64,000 nucleotides of DNA from positions 688,479 through 752,478 of the forward strand of contig NZ_FOMT01000002.1 in assembly GCF_900112695.1 (NCBI RefSeq). Direction: 5' to 3'. Numbering within the stretch: the stretch's first letter is position 1; each line of letters starts with the position of its first letter. The DNA is from Paenibacillus catalpae (GTDB taxonomy: Bacteria; Bacillota; Bacilli; Paenibacillales; Paenibacillaceae). Position numbers and translations under genes: made by a program. Of this stretch, positions 32,916 to 43,200 are shown one piece after another. The notes beneath the pieces are model-generated. The model had not been told where the DNA came from, did not search any database, and worked only from the letters and a program-made list of their open reading frames with translations.

Positions 32916-33773
32916 TCATCCGTATTTCTTCATCATCTTGAGGAATTTATTGGCCGTAAGCGCCGGTGTGCCGGCATTCAGGCGGAATACTTCATCGGAA
33001 CCCGGTCTATTGATGCCTGGATGTGTAGTGAAGAATAAAGCGACGCCTGCATTTTTCTCAAGCTGCTTGGCTGTGGAGTTAAAGGCGCCGAACGGAAAAG
33101 CGATCATCTGACGGGTATTATTGAGCTCTTCCTTCAAACGTTTCTCCATCAGCTGCGCATCAGCTGCAACGCGAGCCGTATATTCCTTTTTGGTTTCGAC
33201 CCGGCCTTTATCTTTCAGGTAGATTTGATTGGTTAGCATAGGGCCTTTCTTATGTCCTTTTTTATCGAGCGGAACATAGTCATGCTGATTGTAAGTATGG
33301 CTGTAGAAGCTGAAGCCCTCGGCTTTAAGCTTGCGCATGGTATCCCAGGACAAATGCTTGGTGTGTACATTTTGTTTGTCGCTGCTTGCGCCAATAATGA
33401 AATGAGTGGCGACAAAATTATTTTTCTTCAATATCGGTACCGCATATAGGTTAAAGCTTTCATAGCCGTCATCGAAGGTAATGACGACTGCATTATCCGG
33501 TACCTTTCCCTTGTTCTGCATGAAGTCCATAAACTGCTCAACACTGATGACATTGTAGCCGTTCTCTTTCAGAAGCTTCATATGGGTGCCGAACCGGCTG
33601 GGGGAAATCGTTGCCCCGCTTTCCTTCATATCAATATGATGGTACATGAGGACAATAACCTTGTTTTTGTAATGTGCAGGTTTGTTATTAGCAGCGTTCA
33701 GCTGATACTGAGACACTGGCCAAGTGATCGCAATGGCGATGACGAGGAGTGCAGCAATCACTTTCATTCTCAA
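32916..33773 (-). CDS. Secreted polysaccharide deacetylase (NodB domain)
   Basis: A 285-residue exported protein. The signal or anchor helix is at residues 4-20. The NodB domain starts KVIVLMYHHID; motif 1 is ITFDDGYESF (D101, D102), motif 2 is SHTYNQH, where the second metal His is one position later than in the usual H-x3-H, and motif 3 is AFPFGAFN. The family removes N-acetyl groups from poly-GlcNAc, peptidoglycan or related polymers. The start is TTG 33773, supported by AGGAGG at 8 nt; the next ATG (33767) would be 14 nt away. It lies 23 nt after an acyltransferase gene, reminiscent of the icaB-icaC pair. Confidence 0.87.
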   Translation of the reverse strand: MRMKVIAALLVIAIAITWPVSQYQLNAANNKPAHYKNKVIVLMYHHIDMKESGATISPSRFGTHMKLLKENGYNVISVEQFMDFMQNKGKVPDNAVVITFDDGYESFNLYAVPILKKNNFVATHFIIGASSDKQNVHTKHLSWDTMRKLKAEGFSFYSHTYNQHDYVPLDKKGHKKGPMLTNQIYLKDKGRVETKKEYTARVAADAQLMEKRLKEELNNTRQMIAFPFGAFNSTAKQLEKNAGVALFFTTHPGINRPGSDEVFRLNAGTPALTANKFLKMMKKYG

Positions 33774-33796
33774 ACTTATTTCCTCCTACAGATGAA

Positions 33797-34990
33797 TTAC
33801 GCGTCCAGCTGTCTTTCCGGAAGAACCGGCTGTGCAGGCCGTTTTTTCGGCCTTGGCAGATTACCGAAGGCAATCCAGTTAAACGGCACATAGCGGGCGA
33901 AGAAGCCAACAACGATCCAGGATCCAATGAGGGCGAGCGCAAAGCCTCCAAGATACCAGAAATGAAGCAGCCAAGCCGTTCCCGTATCAAGCGGATATTG
34001 CCGGTAGACGAGCAGGAAAAATGGATGAATCAGATAAATGCCAAACGATAATGCACCAAGCCTTGCAATTAGACGGGTTAGGACCTTTGGCAGTTTTCTG
34101 GATAAAATAAAGGATAATTGAATTAATACAAGGGCCGTAAGCACCCCATGAATATTCCAAACGAGATCGAACAATGTAGTATTAAACGAATCGCGGTGGA
34201 GTCTGGTTTCGTAATACAGGTACACATGCGTTAATCCGGCAGCGATCCAGCAAACCCATAAGGCAATCCATGTGGCTACGCGGGCTGCGGTAGCATGTTC
34301 TCTTGCAATGATAACCCACTGTTTTATTTTCGGATAATAGATTCCGAGAGCTGCTCCAAGCAGATAATACGAGAAATAAGAGAATGACCAGCTGCCTCGG
34401 TTAGGAACCGGTGTCTCCAGGCCGTATTTATTAAGCATGAAGAAGCCCCACTGGAGGGCAATGCCCGTTGGAATCGCCCATTTGACCGTGCGCGGATATT
34501 TTTTCATCAGCCACAGGAACAACGGGAACATGAGATAAAACTGAATATTGATGTACACGAAATACAAATGCGTATAGGCCTTGCCGGTTAATATTTTATC
34601 GATGAAAATATCAAATTCCGTTGATAACGAACGGTCCGGGTAATAAGTGAAATGCAGAATTGTAAAGTAAAACAAAGAGAAGACCAGATACGGAATAATA
34701 ATGTACAGCAGACGCTTCTTATAAAAGCTTCCAAGCAATTGCTTGTCCAAAGGCCGGGAGTAATAATTATAGAAGAGGACAAAACTGCTTAGAAAGATAA
34801 AGGTTGTTGTACCGATTTTCATGAAAATATTGAAAAAGTTATAAAGAAAAAAATAATTCGAATTTACCATATCAACAGTGGCAAACGAGGTTGAGTGAAC
34901 GGACAGAACACCGATAATGGCCATTGCCCGTACGAGAAGCAGCTCAGGGATATTTTCCCTTTTCTGCAATGATGCTAAAGCCTTAGCCAT
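33797..34990 (-). CDS. Membrane acyltransferase (acyltransferase 3 family, OafA/IcaC-like)
   Basis: A 397-residue polytopic protein with about ten hydrophobic segments. The N-terminal family motif is R21-x10-H32 (LLVRAMAIIGVLSVHSTSF). FGIYLIHPFF near residue 325 is also typical. Such enzymes move acyl groups to surface sugars, usually O-acetyl or O-succinyl. AGGAAGGA lies upstream of the ATG. Together with the deacetylase downstream it may modify an exopolysaccharide, but no synthase is encoded here, so the acceptor is unknown. Confidence 0.87.
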   Translation of the reverse strand: MAKALASLQKRENIPELLLVRAMAIIGVLSVHSTSFATVDMVNSNYFFLYNFFNIFMKIGTTTFIFLSSFVLFYNYYSRPLDKQLLGSFYKKRLLYIIIPYLVFSLFYFTILHFTYYPDRSLSTEFDIFIDKILTGKAYTHLYFVYINIQFYLMFPLFLWLMKKYPRTVKWAIPTGIALQWGFFMLNKYGLETPVPNRGSWSFSYFSYYLLGAALGIYYPKIKQWVIIAREHATAARVATWIALWVCWIAAGLTHVYLYYETRLHRDSFNTTLFDLVWNIHGVLTALVLIQLSFILSRKLPKVLTRLIARLGALSFGIYLIHPFFLLVYRQYPLDTGTAWLLHFWYLGGFALALIGSWIVVGFFARYVPFNWIAFGNLPRPKKRPAQPVLPERQLDA

Positions 34991-35071
34991 TCGTTAAACA
35001 TCCTTCCTGCGGTGTCATACTATTAAACTATTAACCTAGTTATTATAGTATAAACGGACAGGCATGCACAA

Positions 35072-35112
35072 CAATTTGTCTTAATCTCCCATTCGAGATT
35101 AAGACAAAATTG
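35072..35112. terminator. Stem-loop after the malic enzyme gene
   Basis: ACAATTTGTCTTAATCTC pairs with GAGATTAAGACAAAATTGT apart from one bulged A. It lies just beyond the malic enzyme stop; the tail is only weakly T-rich, so termination is probable rather than certain. Confidence 0.55.
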
Positions 35113-35128
35113 TATTATATCGCTTTCC

Positions 35129-36544
35129 TTATTCCCGTGGTCTTCTGCGGGCTGCGCCGCTGTCCTGCGCGGCTTGGATGACCCGGCGGCGAACTTCTTC
35201 GACAACTCTCGTATTAAATACGCTTGGAATAATATAGATTCTGCTTAACTCATCCTCGCTGATGACGGAGGCGATGGCTTCTGCGGCGGCGAGCTTCATT
35301 TGCTCGTTGATGGTGACCGCGCGGCTGTCCAGCGCTCCTCGGAAGATGCCGGGAAAGCAGAGAACATTGTTAATTTGATTTGGATAATCGCTCCTTCCCG
35401 TAGCCATGACAGCAACAATATCCTCGGCAAGCTCGGGCCGAATTTCGGGCTCGGGATTGGCCATGGCGAACACAATGGGATCAGGTGCCATGGATTCAAT
35501 ATGCTCTCTGGTCAAAATGCCGCCAGCCGACACCCCTATAAATACATCGGCATTTGCGAGCGCTTCTTTTAGCCCTCCGCTGATACGGGCTTCATTTGTA
35601 TGCTGTGCATACCACTGCCACATTGGATGGCTGTAAGTACGATCTGCTGTCAGAATGCCTTCGCGGTCAACGCCGATTATATGCTTTGCACCGCCTGCCA
35701 GAAGCATTTTCGTACATGCCGTCCCGGCAGCGCCAATCCCGCACACGACAAACCGCGTATCCTCAATATTTCGTTTCGTCAACTTTAAGGAATTCAGAAG
35801 TCCTGCGTACAGCACGACGGCTGTCCCGTGCTGATCATCGTGGAAAACCGGAATATCAAGCTCGTCGCGGAGCCTGCGCTCAATCTCGAAGCAGCGCGGT
35901 GCCGATATATCCTCCAGATTAATACCGCCGAATGCAGGGGCGAGATGCTTGATGGAGGCAATAATCTGCTCGGTATCCTGCGTATCGAGGCAGATGGGGA
36001 AAGCATCCACGTCCGCAAATTGCTTGAACAGCATCGCTTTGCCTTCCATCACGGGCATTGCCGCATAAGGGCCGATATTGCCCAGGCCAAGCACTGCGCT
36101 CCCGTCGGAGACGACGGCAACCGTATTGCGTTTGATGGTGAGAGTGAATGCCTTCTTGGGATCGGCTTCAATGGCTTGGCAGACCCTCGCGACATCCGGC
36201 GTATACACGCGTGATAAATCATCCCGGTTTTGTATGGGGGTTTTGGGCTGTATCGTTATTTTTCCGCCAAGATGCAAAAGAAAAGTGCGGTCGGACACAT
36301 GCCGGAGGCGAATGCCCGGCACGCTCTGAAGAGCGGCTTGCAGCCGTTCGGCAGCACCGGCTTCCGCAATCTTGACCGTCAAGTCCCGTATGCTAATCTG
36401 CTTGTCGGTTTGAATAACGTCAATGGCTACAATATCGCCGCCTGCCGCTTCAATGGCGGAGACGGCTTTGCCGAAATACGCCTGCTGGGTATCGATCTCG
36501 AGACGCAGAATGATTGTTTTTCCGTCCATGCTCCGTTCCTTCAT
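35129..36544 (-). CDS. NAD(P)-dependent malic enzyme with N-terminal ACT domain
   Basis: A 471-residue enzyme converting malate to pyruvate and CO2. Residues 8-85 form an ACT-like regulatory domain. The catalytic part shows Y114 (SRVYTPDVAR), the VSDGSAVLGLGNIGP loop, K169 (MEGKAMLFKQF), metal-binding EDISAPRCFEIE and VFHDDQHGTAVV, the dinucleotide fold VCGIGAAGTACTKML, and FAMANPEPEI plus NQINNVLCFPG near the C-terminus. Two starts compete: ATG 36544 (GGGAG at 9 nt) and ATG 36529 (AAGGA at 7 nt); I kept the longer. The ACT domain suggests allosteric control by a small ligand. Monocistronic. Confidence 0.92.
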   Translation of the reverse strand: MKERSMDGKTIILRLEIDTQQAYFGKAVSAIEAAGGDIVAIDVIQTDKQISIRDLTVKIAEAGAAERLQAALQSVPGIRLRHVSDRTFLLHLGGKITIQPKTPIQNRDDLSRVYTPDVARVCQAIEADPKKAFTLTIKRNTVAVVSDGSAVLGLGNIGPYAAMPVMEGKAMLFKQFADVDAFPICLDTQDTEQIIASIKHLAPAFGGINLEDISAPRCFEIERRLRDELDIPVFHDDQHGTAVVLYAGLLNSLKLTKRNIEDTRFVVCGIGAAGTACTKMLLAGGAKHIIGVDREGILTADRTYSHPMWQWYAQHTNEARISGGLKEALANADVFIGVSAGGILTREHIESMAPDPIVFAMANPEPEIRPELAEDIVAVMATGRSDYPNQINNVLCFPGIFRGALDSRAVTINEQMKLAAAEAIASVISEDELSRIYIIPSVFNTRVVEEVRRRVIQAAQDSGAARRRPRE

Positions 36545-36655
36545 CCTAATCCGCTCCCTTTGCTATTCGACTGCGATCTACGTATCCTTCTCTATAATAA
36601 CAATAACCGGAAAAGGTTTGTACTATTCGAACGGGGGAGGATTTTGTGCAAGCAA

Positions 36656-36689
36656 AAAGCCGTCATTGCAACAGCTGCAAGACGGCTTT
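36656..36689 (-). terminator. Terminator overlapping the glycosyltransferase stop codon
   Basis: On the minus strand AAAGCCGTC (complement of 36681-36689) pairs with GACGGCTTT (complement of 36656-36664), with an inner TTGCA/TGCAA stem and a T run. The TGA stop at 36663-36665 lies inside the stem. Confidence 0.8.
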
Positions 36690-37778
36690 CGGACAAGTAA
36701 GCGGATTATATTCTTCGTTTCTTTTGTTAATCAAAGCTTGGCGGTAACGAGAAGATGTTTCTGTCTGCTGAATTGCAGCCATCCATCTGTCGACCGTTTC
36801 GGTCGTCTCCAGCATCTCGCCGAAGCCGTTCCTGATGAAGTACTCGCAATTCTGCTCTTCCTGTCCGGGAATCGGCTCATAGAACAACATCGGGATGCCT
36901 TTGCTCATGCCCTCTGTACAGGTCATGCCTCCCGGCTTTGTTACAAGCACATCCGCTACGTCCATCAGCTTGCTTACTTCTTTGGTGAATCCGATAACCC
37001 GGATGTTCTCGTGCTTGAACCTCGGGTTCGCAAGCATCTTTTCTTTCACTTTATCATTGTTTCCCACGCAAAAAATAAACTGAATGCGATCGCGCCATTT
37101 CGTCATATATTCCAGCAGGCTGTCCTCGTACATAAGTCCCCAGCCGCCGCCCATAATAAGGACGGTAGGCAGCTCCTTCAGGCCAAACTGCTGTCTGATC
37201 TCTGCTCTGTCATAGCTTTTCCAGAAATGAGGATGAACAGGAATGCCGGTGACATCGATCCGGTTATCGGGAACACCGTGGTTAATGAGCTTGTCCTTCA
37301 CGAGGGAGGACGATACCAGAAATTTGTTTACCTCCTGGTTCACCCACGAACCGTGCGCATCATAATCGGTTATGACGGTGCAGAGCTTAATGTTGAGGCC
37401 AAGCCGCTTCAGCCGGCTGACAACCGCGTTCGGAACAGGATGCGTGCAGATAACAAGGTCCGGCTTAAGCTGGGCGATGACCTGCGAGGTATGGGTATAA
37501 AACATCCGGTGAAGCGCAAGCTGCATGAATCGATTAAGCGATTTTTTATAATTGCTGCGGTACATCAAGCCAACCATCTTCGGCTGCTTGCTTACCGTTT
37601 TGCGATAGGCGGAAATGATTAAAGGTCCTAGCACGGGATTAAGAAAATTGCCCAGCTCCATCACGCGGGTCTGTATATCCGGGTTGAGCTGGCGCAGGCC
37701 TGCTGCCAACGCATGCGCGGCTTGCGTGTGCCCTGATCCGAATCCTTCGGAGAGCAGGAGCACTCTTTTCTTACGCAT
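36663..37778 (-). CDS. GT28-family glycolipid glycosyltransferase (UgtP/MGDG synthase-like)
   Basis: A 371-residue enzyme. The N-terminal domain begins RVLLLSEGFGSGHTQAAHAL, as in diacylglycerol glucosyltransferases; the C-terminal GT-B half has VLIMGGGWGLMYE, IRVIGFTKEVSKLMDVADVLVTKPGG and the donor-binding E of GQEEQN. Related enzymes (UgtP) add glucose to diacylglycerol to make glycolipid anchors for lipoteichoic acid, which fits the LtaS-like gene in the window. No membrane helix, so a peripheral membrane enzyme. AGGTGA lies 6 nt before the ATG. The exact acceptor and number of sugars added are inferred. Confidence 0.88.
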   Translation of the reverse strand: MRKKRVLLLSEGFGSGHTQAAHALAAGLRQLNPDIQTRVMELGNFLNPVLGPLIISAYRKTVSKQPKMVGLMYRSNYKKSLNRFMQLALHRMFYTHTSQVIAQLKPDLVICTHPVPNAVVSRLKRLGLNIKLCTVITDYDAHGSWVNQEVNKFLVSSSLVKDKLINHGVPDNRIDVTGIPVHPHFWKSYDRAEIRQQFGLKELPTVLIMGGGWGLMYEDSLLEYMTKWRDRIQFIFCVGNNDKVKEKMLANPRFKHENIRVIGFTKEVSKLMDVADVLVTKPGGMTCTEGMSKGIPMLFYEPIPGQEEQNCEYFIRNGFGEMLETTETVDRWMAAIQQTETSSRYRQALINKRNEEYNPLTCPKAVLQLLQ

Positions 37779-38105
37779 AATGTCACCTACTTTTCTAGTT
37801 CCATATTACGACTCTGCTCGATTTAAAACAAGTCATCCTGCTATTGAAGTTGCAGGTGCGATAGTCCTATATCGGGCTGCCCGCGCCGCAAACGTATAGA
37901 TCATGGTTGATTTGCAAGAAAATATTCTTATATGATAGGGTGAATTGCTGCTGGGTAAATAAATATTGTTCAAAGTACTAAGCGGTATTATAGCACATTG
38001 GAAATAAGTAGCGAGCATTCAAATGTGCAAATTAGGCACGGAAATTAAAGGCTATGCTTACGAAGCAAGAATTGCTTCATAATTCTTTTTAGGAGGACTC
38101 TACAT
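37779..38105. other. Divergent intergenic region, GT28 gene / kapB
   Basis: 327 nt without a gene. A minus-strand promoter for the glycosyltransferase is possible: TTGTTT (complement of 37826-37831), 17 nt, TAATAT (complement of 37803-37808). GAAGCAA-GAA-TTGCTTC (38062-38078) forms a small hairpin just ahead of the kapB ribosome site. Otherwise AT-rich, nothing further seen. Confidence 0.5.
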
Positions 38106-38495
38106 ATGCAAGAGATAAATCGTGATTTTATCGTTCCCGGCGCGATTGCCAAGGCGGATGTAAGATCAGGACAGTATATTGGTGAAATTGTTGAAGTGAA
38201 CGGGCCGCGTGCTGTATTTAAGGTGCTGGCGGTATTGAAGCATCCCGAACAGGGGGATCTGCATCATCCCTATAACCCGGATGTTGCGATGTTCCATGAG
38301 CGCAGAGCTTTGAGCTATACGGAGAAAACAAATGTGCCGCTTCGGGATCTGAAGCCGTTTGACGGGGATGTGCCGGATTACAATGTCTCGCTGCATGAGG
38401 CGGTTGCCGCCCAGATCGCCGCGCTGGACCGTCTGATGCGCTGGTCCGCGCGCGGGCTGGAGCTCTTGAAGGAGTTACGAAAGGAATATAAGTAA
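38106..38495 (+). CDS. kapB: KapB-like sporulation phosphorelay protein
   Basis: A 129-residue protein resembling kinase-associated protein B of Bacillus (IVPGAIAKADVRSGQYIGEIVE, HPEQGDLHHPY, FHERRALSYTEKTNVP). In B. subtilis KapB is needed for KinB signalling into the sporulation phosphorelay; it is called a lipoprotein there, but this version shows no signal peptide or lipobox. Length and arrangement match the family. AGGAGG lies 8-9 nt before the ATG. It supports a spore-forming host. Single gene, convergent with the GDSL hydrolase. Confidence 0.87.
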   Translation: MQEINRDFIVPGAIAKADVRSGQYIGEIVEVNGPRAVFKVLAVLKHPEQGDLHHPYNPDVAMFHERRALSYTEKTNVPLRDLKPFDGDVPDYNVSLHEAVAAQIAALDRLMRWSARGLELLKELRKEYK

Positions 38496-38543
38496 CTAAA
38501 ATAATTTCTTCTACTATATGAGCCGCTTTGCGGACTGCGGCAT

Positions 38544-39839
38544 TTATTTATTAATGAAGGCGGTTTGCATGGTGCTGCGGTAAGTGACCTGGAGGCCAAG
38601 TGCTTCAGACAAGGCGGCAAGCGGCAAATAGGTTTTGGTTTCCTTGCCTGATTTAAGCAGGAATGCTGGCGGTGTAGTCAGCTTGACCTTCTTGCCGTCG
38701 ATCGTTACATAAGCGGAACCAATCGTAAAGATGACTTTATGGCTGTTATAGGTGACGGTTGCGCTTTGGGCTGCATTATTCCAGCCCAGTTTCGCGCCTA
38801 AGGCGTCCGTAATATCCCTCATCGCTACAAAGCTCCGGTTGCTGCGGAGAACGGGAGGAGCGGATCCGGCAGGCAGTTCTTTGCCGTCTACTACAACAGA
38901 CATTTGAACATTAGCCAGACGCGGGCGGACAGTCCGGTAATCCCCCCAAATCGTATTCGCAAACGCGCGTCCCATTGCCGCATAACCCTTATGATTCGGG
39001 TGGATATCACCTTCGGCAATGGAAGTGAACTCAAGCTCATGGCCTACAAACAAGCTGCTGACATCAGCGATTTGCAGCTTGATACCGTCTTTCGACACTC
39101 GGGTGCTGACTTGATCTAGCTTGCTCCGCAGCTTGGTTACGCCGTCAAGCAGGAGCTTGCGTTTAGCTTCGGGGTACAGCTCGATCGTGGCAGAGCCGAA
39201 CTTCACCGGGGCCGGAACCGGCAGATATTGATCCGAGATAACCAGTTGCGCTTCCGGATTTAGGGCCGCTATCGTTCGGATCGAGGCTTCGAGATCTTTT
39301 TCATACTGATCCAATACGGTTTGGATATATGTAGTAACTTCCTCGGCTGTTGCGCCGGAGTCCAGCTTGCTCATAACGGGAATAAGATCATTTCCTCCGA
39401 TCGTTAGAACGATTAGGTCCGCAGATTGTATGGATTTAGCCATTTGAGCCGTTTGTCCGACAAGGTTGTCCTTGCGCGGATCCTGCAGATTTTTCTGAAT
39501 GTCATCGGGCTTGACGGATCGCCCCCCGGAGACGGCCTGGAGCAGCAGATTTAGTCCTTCAGCCTTGAGTCCGATAATCCCGTAATTGACATATTCCGCA
39601 CGAAGGCCGTGGAATAACGCCTGCTCGTACACTTGCTCGACATAACCGTAAGGAATGGATTTCTCGGTATAACCATGCTCATATCCGGCGGTCAGGGAGT
39701 CGCCAAGCGCGACTATCTGATAAGGCTCAGGCTCTCCGGATGCTGCTGCTCTGGATGACCCTCCCCAGGCTGATACAGTTAAGATGATAAAGGCCAGTAT
39801 TGCACATGCGAATTGAAATTTCCTTGATTTGCTATACAA
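38544..39839 (-). CDS. Secreted SGNH/GDSL hydrolase with C-terminal copper-amine-oxidase-like domain
   Basis: A 431-residue exported protein. The signal peptide (FQFACAILAFIILTVSAWGGSS) is followed by the SGNH hydrolase domain (about 38-280): nucleophile S48 in GDSLTAG, a central TIGGND block, and D-x-x-H in EGDIHPNHKGY. The C-terminal 120 residues (VQMSVVVDGKELPAG to the end) are the copper amine oxidase N-terminal-like repeat common in Paenibacillaceae surface proteins, perhaps for wall binding. It is an esterase or lipase of unknown substrate. Start TTG 39839 with AAAGGGGG at about 8 nt; the nearby ATG is in another frame with an early stop. Confidence 0.88.
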   Translation of the reverse strand: MYSKSRKFQFACAILAFIILTVSAWGGSSRAAASGEPEPYQIVALGDSLTAGYEHGYTEKSIPYGYVEQVYEQALFHGLRAEYVNYGIIGLKAEGLNLLLQAVSGGRSVKPDDIQKNLQDPRKDNLVGQTAQMAKSIQSADLIVLTIGGNDLIPVMSKLDSGATAEEVTTYIQTVLDQYEKDLEASIRTIAALNPEAQLVISDQYLPVPAPVKFGSATIELYPEAKRKLLLDGVTKLRSKLDQVSTRVSKDGIKLQIADVSSLFVGHELEFTSIAEGDIHPNHKGYAAMGRAFANTIWGDYRTVRPRLANVQMSVVVDGKELPAGSAPPVLRSNRSFVAMRDITDALGAKLGWNNAAQSATVTYNSHKVIFTIGSAYVTIDGKKVKLTTPPAFLLKSGKETKTYLPLAALSEALGLQVTYRSTMQTAFINK

Positions 39840-40236
39840 ATGTTCATCCCCCTTTTGATAAAATGTTAGGCATAGTATAAGAACACGAACAATGTGCTGT
39901 AAAGTAAAGTTTTATCACATTCATAAAAATATTAAATTGATTCCCTTTTAGCCTGATGTTAAAATAATATAATAACCGCAATGGCGGAACACGGCCCGGA
40001 ACATGGTCAATCTTAAACGAAAGCTTCATGATGCTAATTATTTTCCACCAGATACGAACGATTTCCTTTAAAAGCTACGGAAAAGTTTGTGTCCGCGGAA
40101 AGTTGGCATTAAGCCATCACGTTTAAGCTCGAAAGAATGGCAAGCGACAGGCCGATGCGCCTCGATTGCTGCCGTTCGATATACCGTTATTGAGCTATGC
40201 TTGCCCAAAAATCTTCTGATAGAAAGGTTGCACACG
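39840..40236. other. Divergent intergenic region, GDSL hydrolase / glutamate synthase
   Basis: 397 nt. It carries the minus-strand promoter annotated separately. No clear sigma-A promoter, T-box or other riboswitch was recognised for the glutamate synthase gene, although an open frame extends upstream from its ATG without any ribosome site. Confidence 0.45.
39874..39903 (-). promoter_or_regulatory. Promoter of the GDSL hydrolase
   Basis: On the minus strand TTTACA (complement of 39898-39903), 18-nt spacer, TATACT (complement of 39874-39879); both hexamers match 5 of 6. Confidence 0.6.
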
Positions 40237-43200
40237 ATGAAAGAGAAAATTTTTGGATTACCGCCGAAACAAGGTCTATATGATCCGCGCTATGAAAAAG
40301 ACGCATGCGGCATGGGATTTGTGGCAAACATCAAGGGAAGAAAATCGCATACTGTCATTCGTCAGGCGCTGACATTGCTCGAGAATATGGAGCATCGCGG
40401 CGGTCAAGGCAGCGAACCAAATACGGGGGACGGCGCAGGTATTCTGCTTCAAATTCCGCATGATTTCTTCACACGTGAACTGAAAAAGCTTGAGATTGAC
40501 CTTCCGCAAGAAGGAGAATATGCAGTCGGCCTATTGTTTATGCCGCATGATGAAGCGATCCGCAGCTCGTTTGAGCGTGAACTGGAGAACATTATCCTGG
40601 AAGAGGGCCAAACGTTGATCGGCTGGCGTACGGTTCCAACGGATGATTCGAAGCTTGGCCAATCCGCTTTGTCGGTGAAGCCGTTCGTTCGCCAAGTGTT
40701 TATCGCTAAGAACCCTGGGCTTCAGGACGAATTGTCCTTTGAGCGCAAGCTGTACGTCATCCGCAAGCGTGCGGAACTTGCGATCCGTTTCGGAGGCAAA
40801 GAAGGCGGAGAGATGTTCTACTTCACAAGCCTTTCGAGCAAGAAGATCGTATACAAAGGGATGTTGACAACGGAGCAAGTACGCTCGTTCTATCTGGAGC
40901 TGAACGACGAGTCTGTCGTGTCGGCTATGGCGCTTGTTCACTCCCGTTTCAGCACGAACACCTTCCCGAGCTGGGAGCGTGCGCATCCGTTCCATTACCT
41001 GATCCACAACGGCGAGATCAATACGCTGCGCGGCAACATCAACTGGATGCATGCCCGTCAGACGTTGTTCGAGACCGAGCTGTTCGGCAGCGATATGGAG
41101 AAAGTAAAACCGGTAATCAGTCCGGATGGTTCAGATACGGCGATGTTCGACAACGCACTCGAATTCTTGCATTTGTCCGGCCGTTCCTTGCCGCATGTTG
41201 CGATGATGATGGTACCGGAACCTTGGTCGAACCATGAAAGCATGGACGACAAGAAAAAAGCATTCTACGAATACCACAGCACCCTGATGGAGCCGTGGGA
41301 CGGACCTGCCGCAATGGCGATTACGAACGGTACGCAAATCTGCGCTTACTTGGACCGTAACGGCCTGCGCCCAGCCCGTTATTATGTAACGAAAGACGAT
41401 CATATCATTCTCGGTTCCGAAGCCGGCACTGTCGAAATTGCTCCCGAAGAGATTTTGTACAAAGACCGTCTCCGTCCGGGCCGCATGCTCGTTGTAGATA
41501 CGAAAGAAGGCCGCATCATTTCCGACGAGGAAGTGAAAGCGCAAATCGCGGCTGAACAGCCTTACCGTGAATGGCTCGACGAGCATCTTGTAGACCTTGA
41601 AGCGTTGCCGGACGCGCCTGAGCTTCCTGAACTGGATCATGCTACGGTGCAGCAGCGTCAGCAGGCATTCGGCTACACCTTCGAAGATGTTCGCAAAGTG
41701 CTTGAACCAATGGCAAGCAGCGGCCAAGAGCCTATTGCTTCCATGGGTTACGATGCGCCGCTTGCCGTATTGTCGGAACGTCCGCAGCGTCTGTTCAACT
41801 ACTTCAAGCAGTTGTTCGCGCAAGTAACGAATCCGCCGATTGACGCAATTCGTGAAGAAATCGTTACAGCCGTTGGCACAACGATCGGGCCTGAGCGCAA
41901 CCTGCTGAAGCCTGAACCGGAAAGCGCGCGCCATATCAAGCTGGATACGCCAATTCTGTCGAACGAGCAGTTCGCGAAGCTACGCCATGTACGCCGTCCA
42001 GGCTTCAAGTCGATTACGCTTCCGATCTTCTTCCCGGCGGCTGAAGGCGAAGAAGGACTCCGTTCCGCACTTAAGCTGATGCGCGAAGCGGCAGACCGCG
42101 TTATTGAAAAAGGTCATAATATTCTTATTTTGTCTGACCGCGGTCTTGATAAAGACAATGCTGCGATTCCATCGCTGCTTGCCGTATCTGCCCTGCACCA
42201 TCACTTAATCCGTCAAGGCACAAGAACGAAGGTTGCGATTCTGCTTGAATCCGGCGATCCGCGCGAAGTGCATCATTATGCGCTGCTGCTCGGTTACGGC
42301 GTCAATGCGGTTAACCCATACCTGGCGTTCGAGACGCTTGATGATATGATCCGCCAAGGCATGCTGAGCAATATCTCGCATGAGAAGGCTGTTAAGAACT
42401 ACATTAAAGCTGCTACGAAGGGCGTAACAAAAGTATTGTCCAAGATGGGTATCTCGACGATTCAGTCGTACCGCGGCGCGCAAATTTTCGAAGCGCTTGG
42501 TCTGCAAGAAGAGCTGATCAACGAGTACTTCACATGGACGCCATCGCGTATCGGCGGTATTGGTCTGGATATCATCGCCCAAGAAGCGCTGAAATGTCAT
42601 AACAAAGCTTACGCTGACCAAGAGGGCGGGGAGAAAGAGCTCGACTCCGGCGGCGATTATCAATGGCGCAAAGACGGCGAAGACCATTTGTTCAGCCCGC
42701 AAACCATTCATACGCTGCAAATGGCATCCCGTAAGAACGACTATAAGCTGTACAAGAAGTTCTCGAACATGGTGCAAGGCGAGGACAAGAAGCATATGAT
42801 GCTTCGTTCGCTGCTCCAGTTCAAGGATGGGCGTCAATCGGTGCCGATCGAGGAAGTCGAGCCGGTAGAATCCATCTTCAAACGTTTCAAAACAGGCGCA
42901 ATGTCGTTTGGTTCGATCAGTAAAGAAGCGCATGAAAGCCTCGCTATCGCAATGAACCGTATTGGCGGCAAATCCAATACAGGCGAGGGCGGCGAAGATC
43001 CTGCACGCTTTATCCCTGATGCGAACGGCGATTCCCGCCGGAGCGCGATCAAACAGGTTGCATCGGGCCGCTTCGGCGTAACGAGCAACTACCTTGTGAA
43101 TGCGGATGAGATTCAAATCAAGATGGCGCAAGGCGCGAAACCGGGTGAAGGCGGTCAGCTTCCAGGACGCAAGGTTTATCCTTGGGTTGCTGAAGTTCGC

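Noticed and set aside
39840-40236. T-box or riboswitch upstream of gltB
   Set aside because: No T-box consensus (TGGxACCGCG-type) or known aptamer core was found by eye.
42205-43131. 308-codon minus-strand frame inside gltB
   Set aside because: Shadow within a very conserved gene; no ribosome site.
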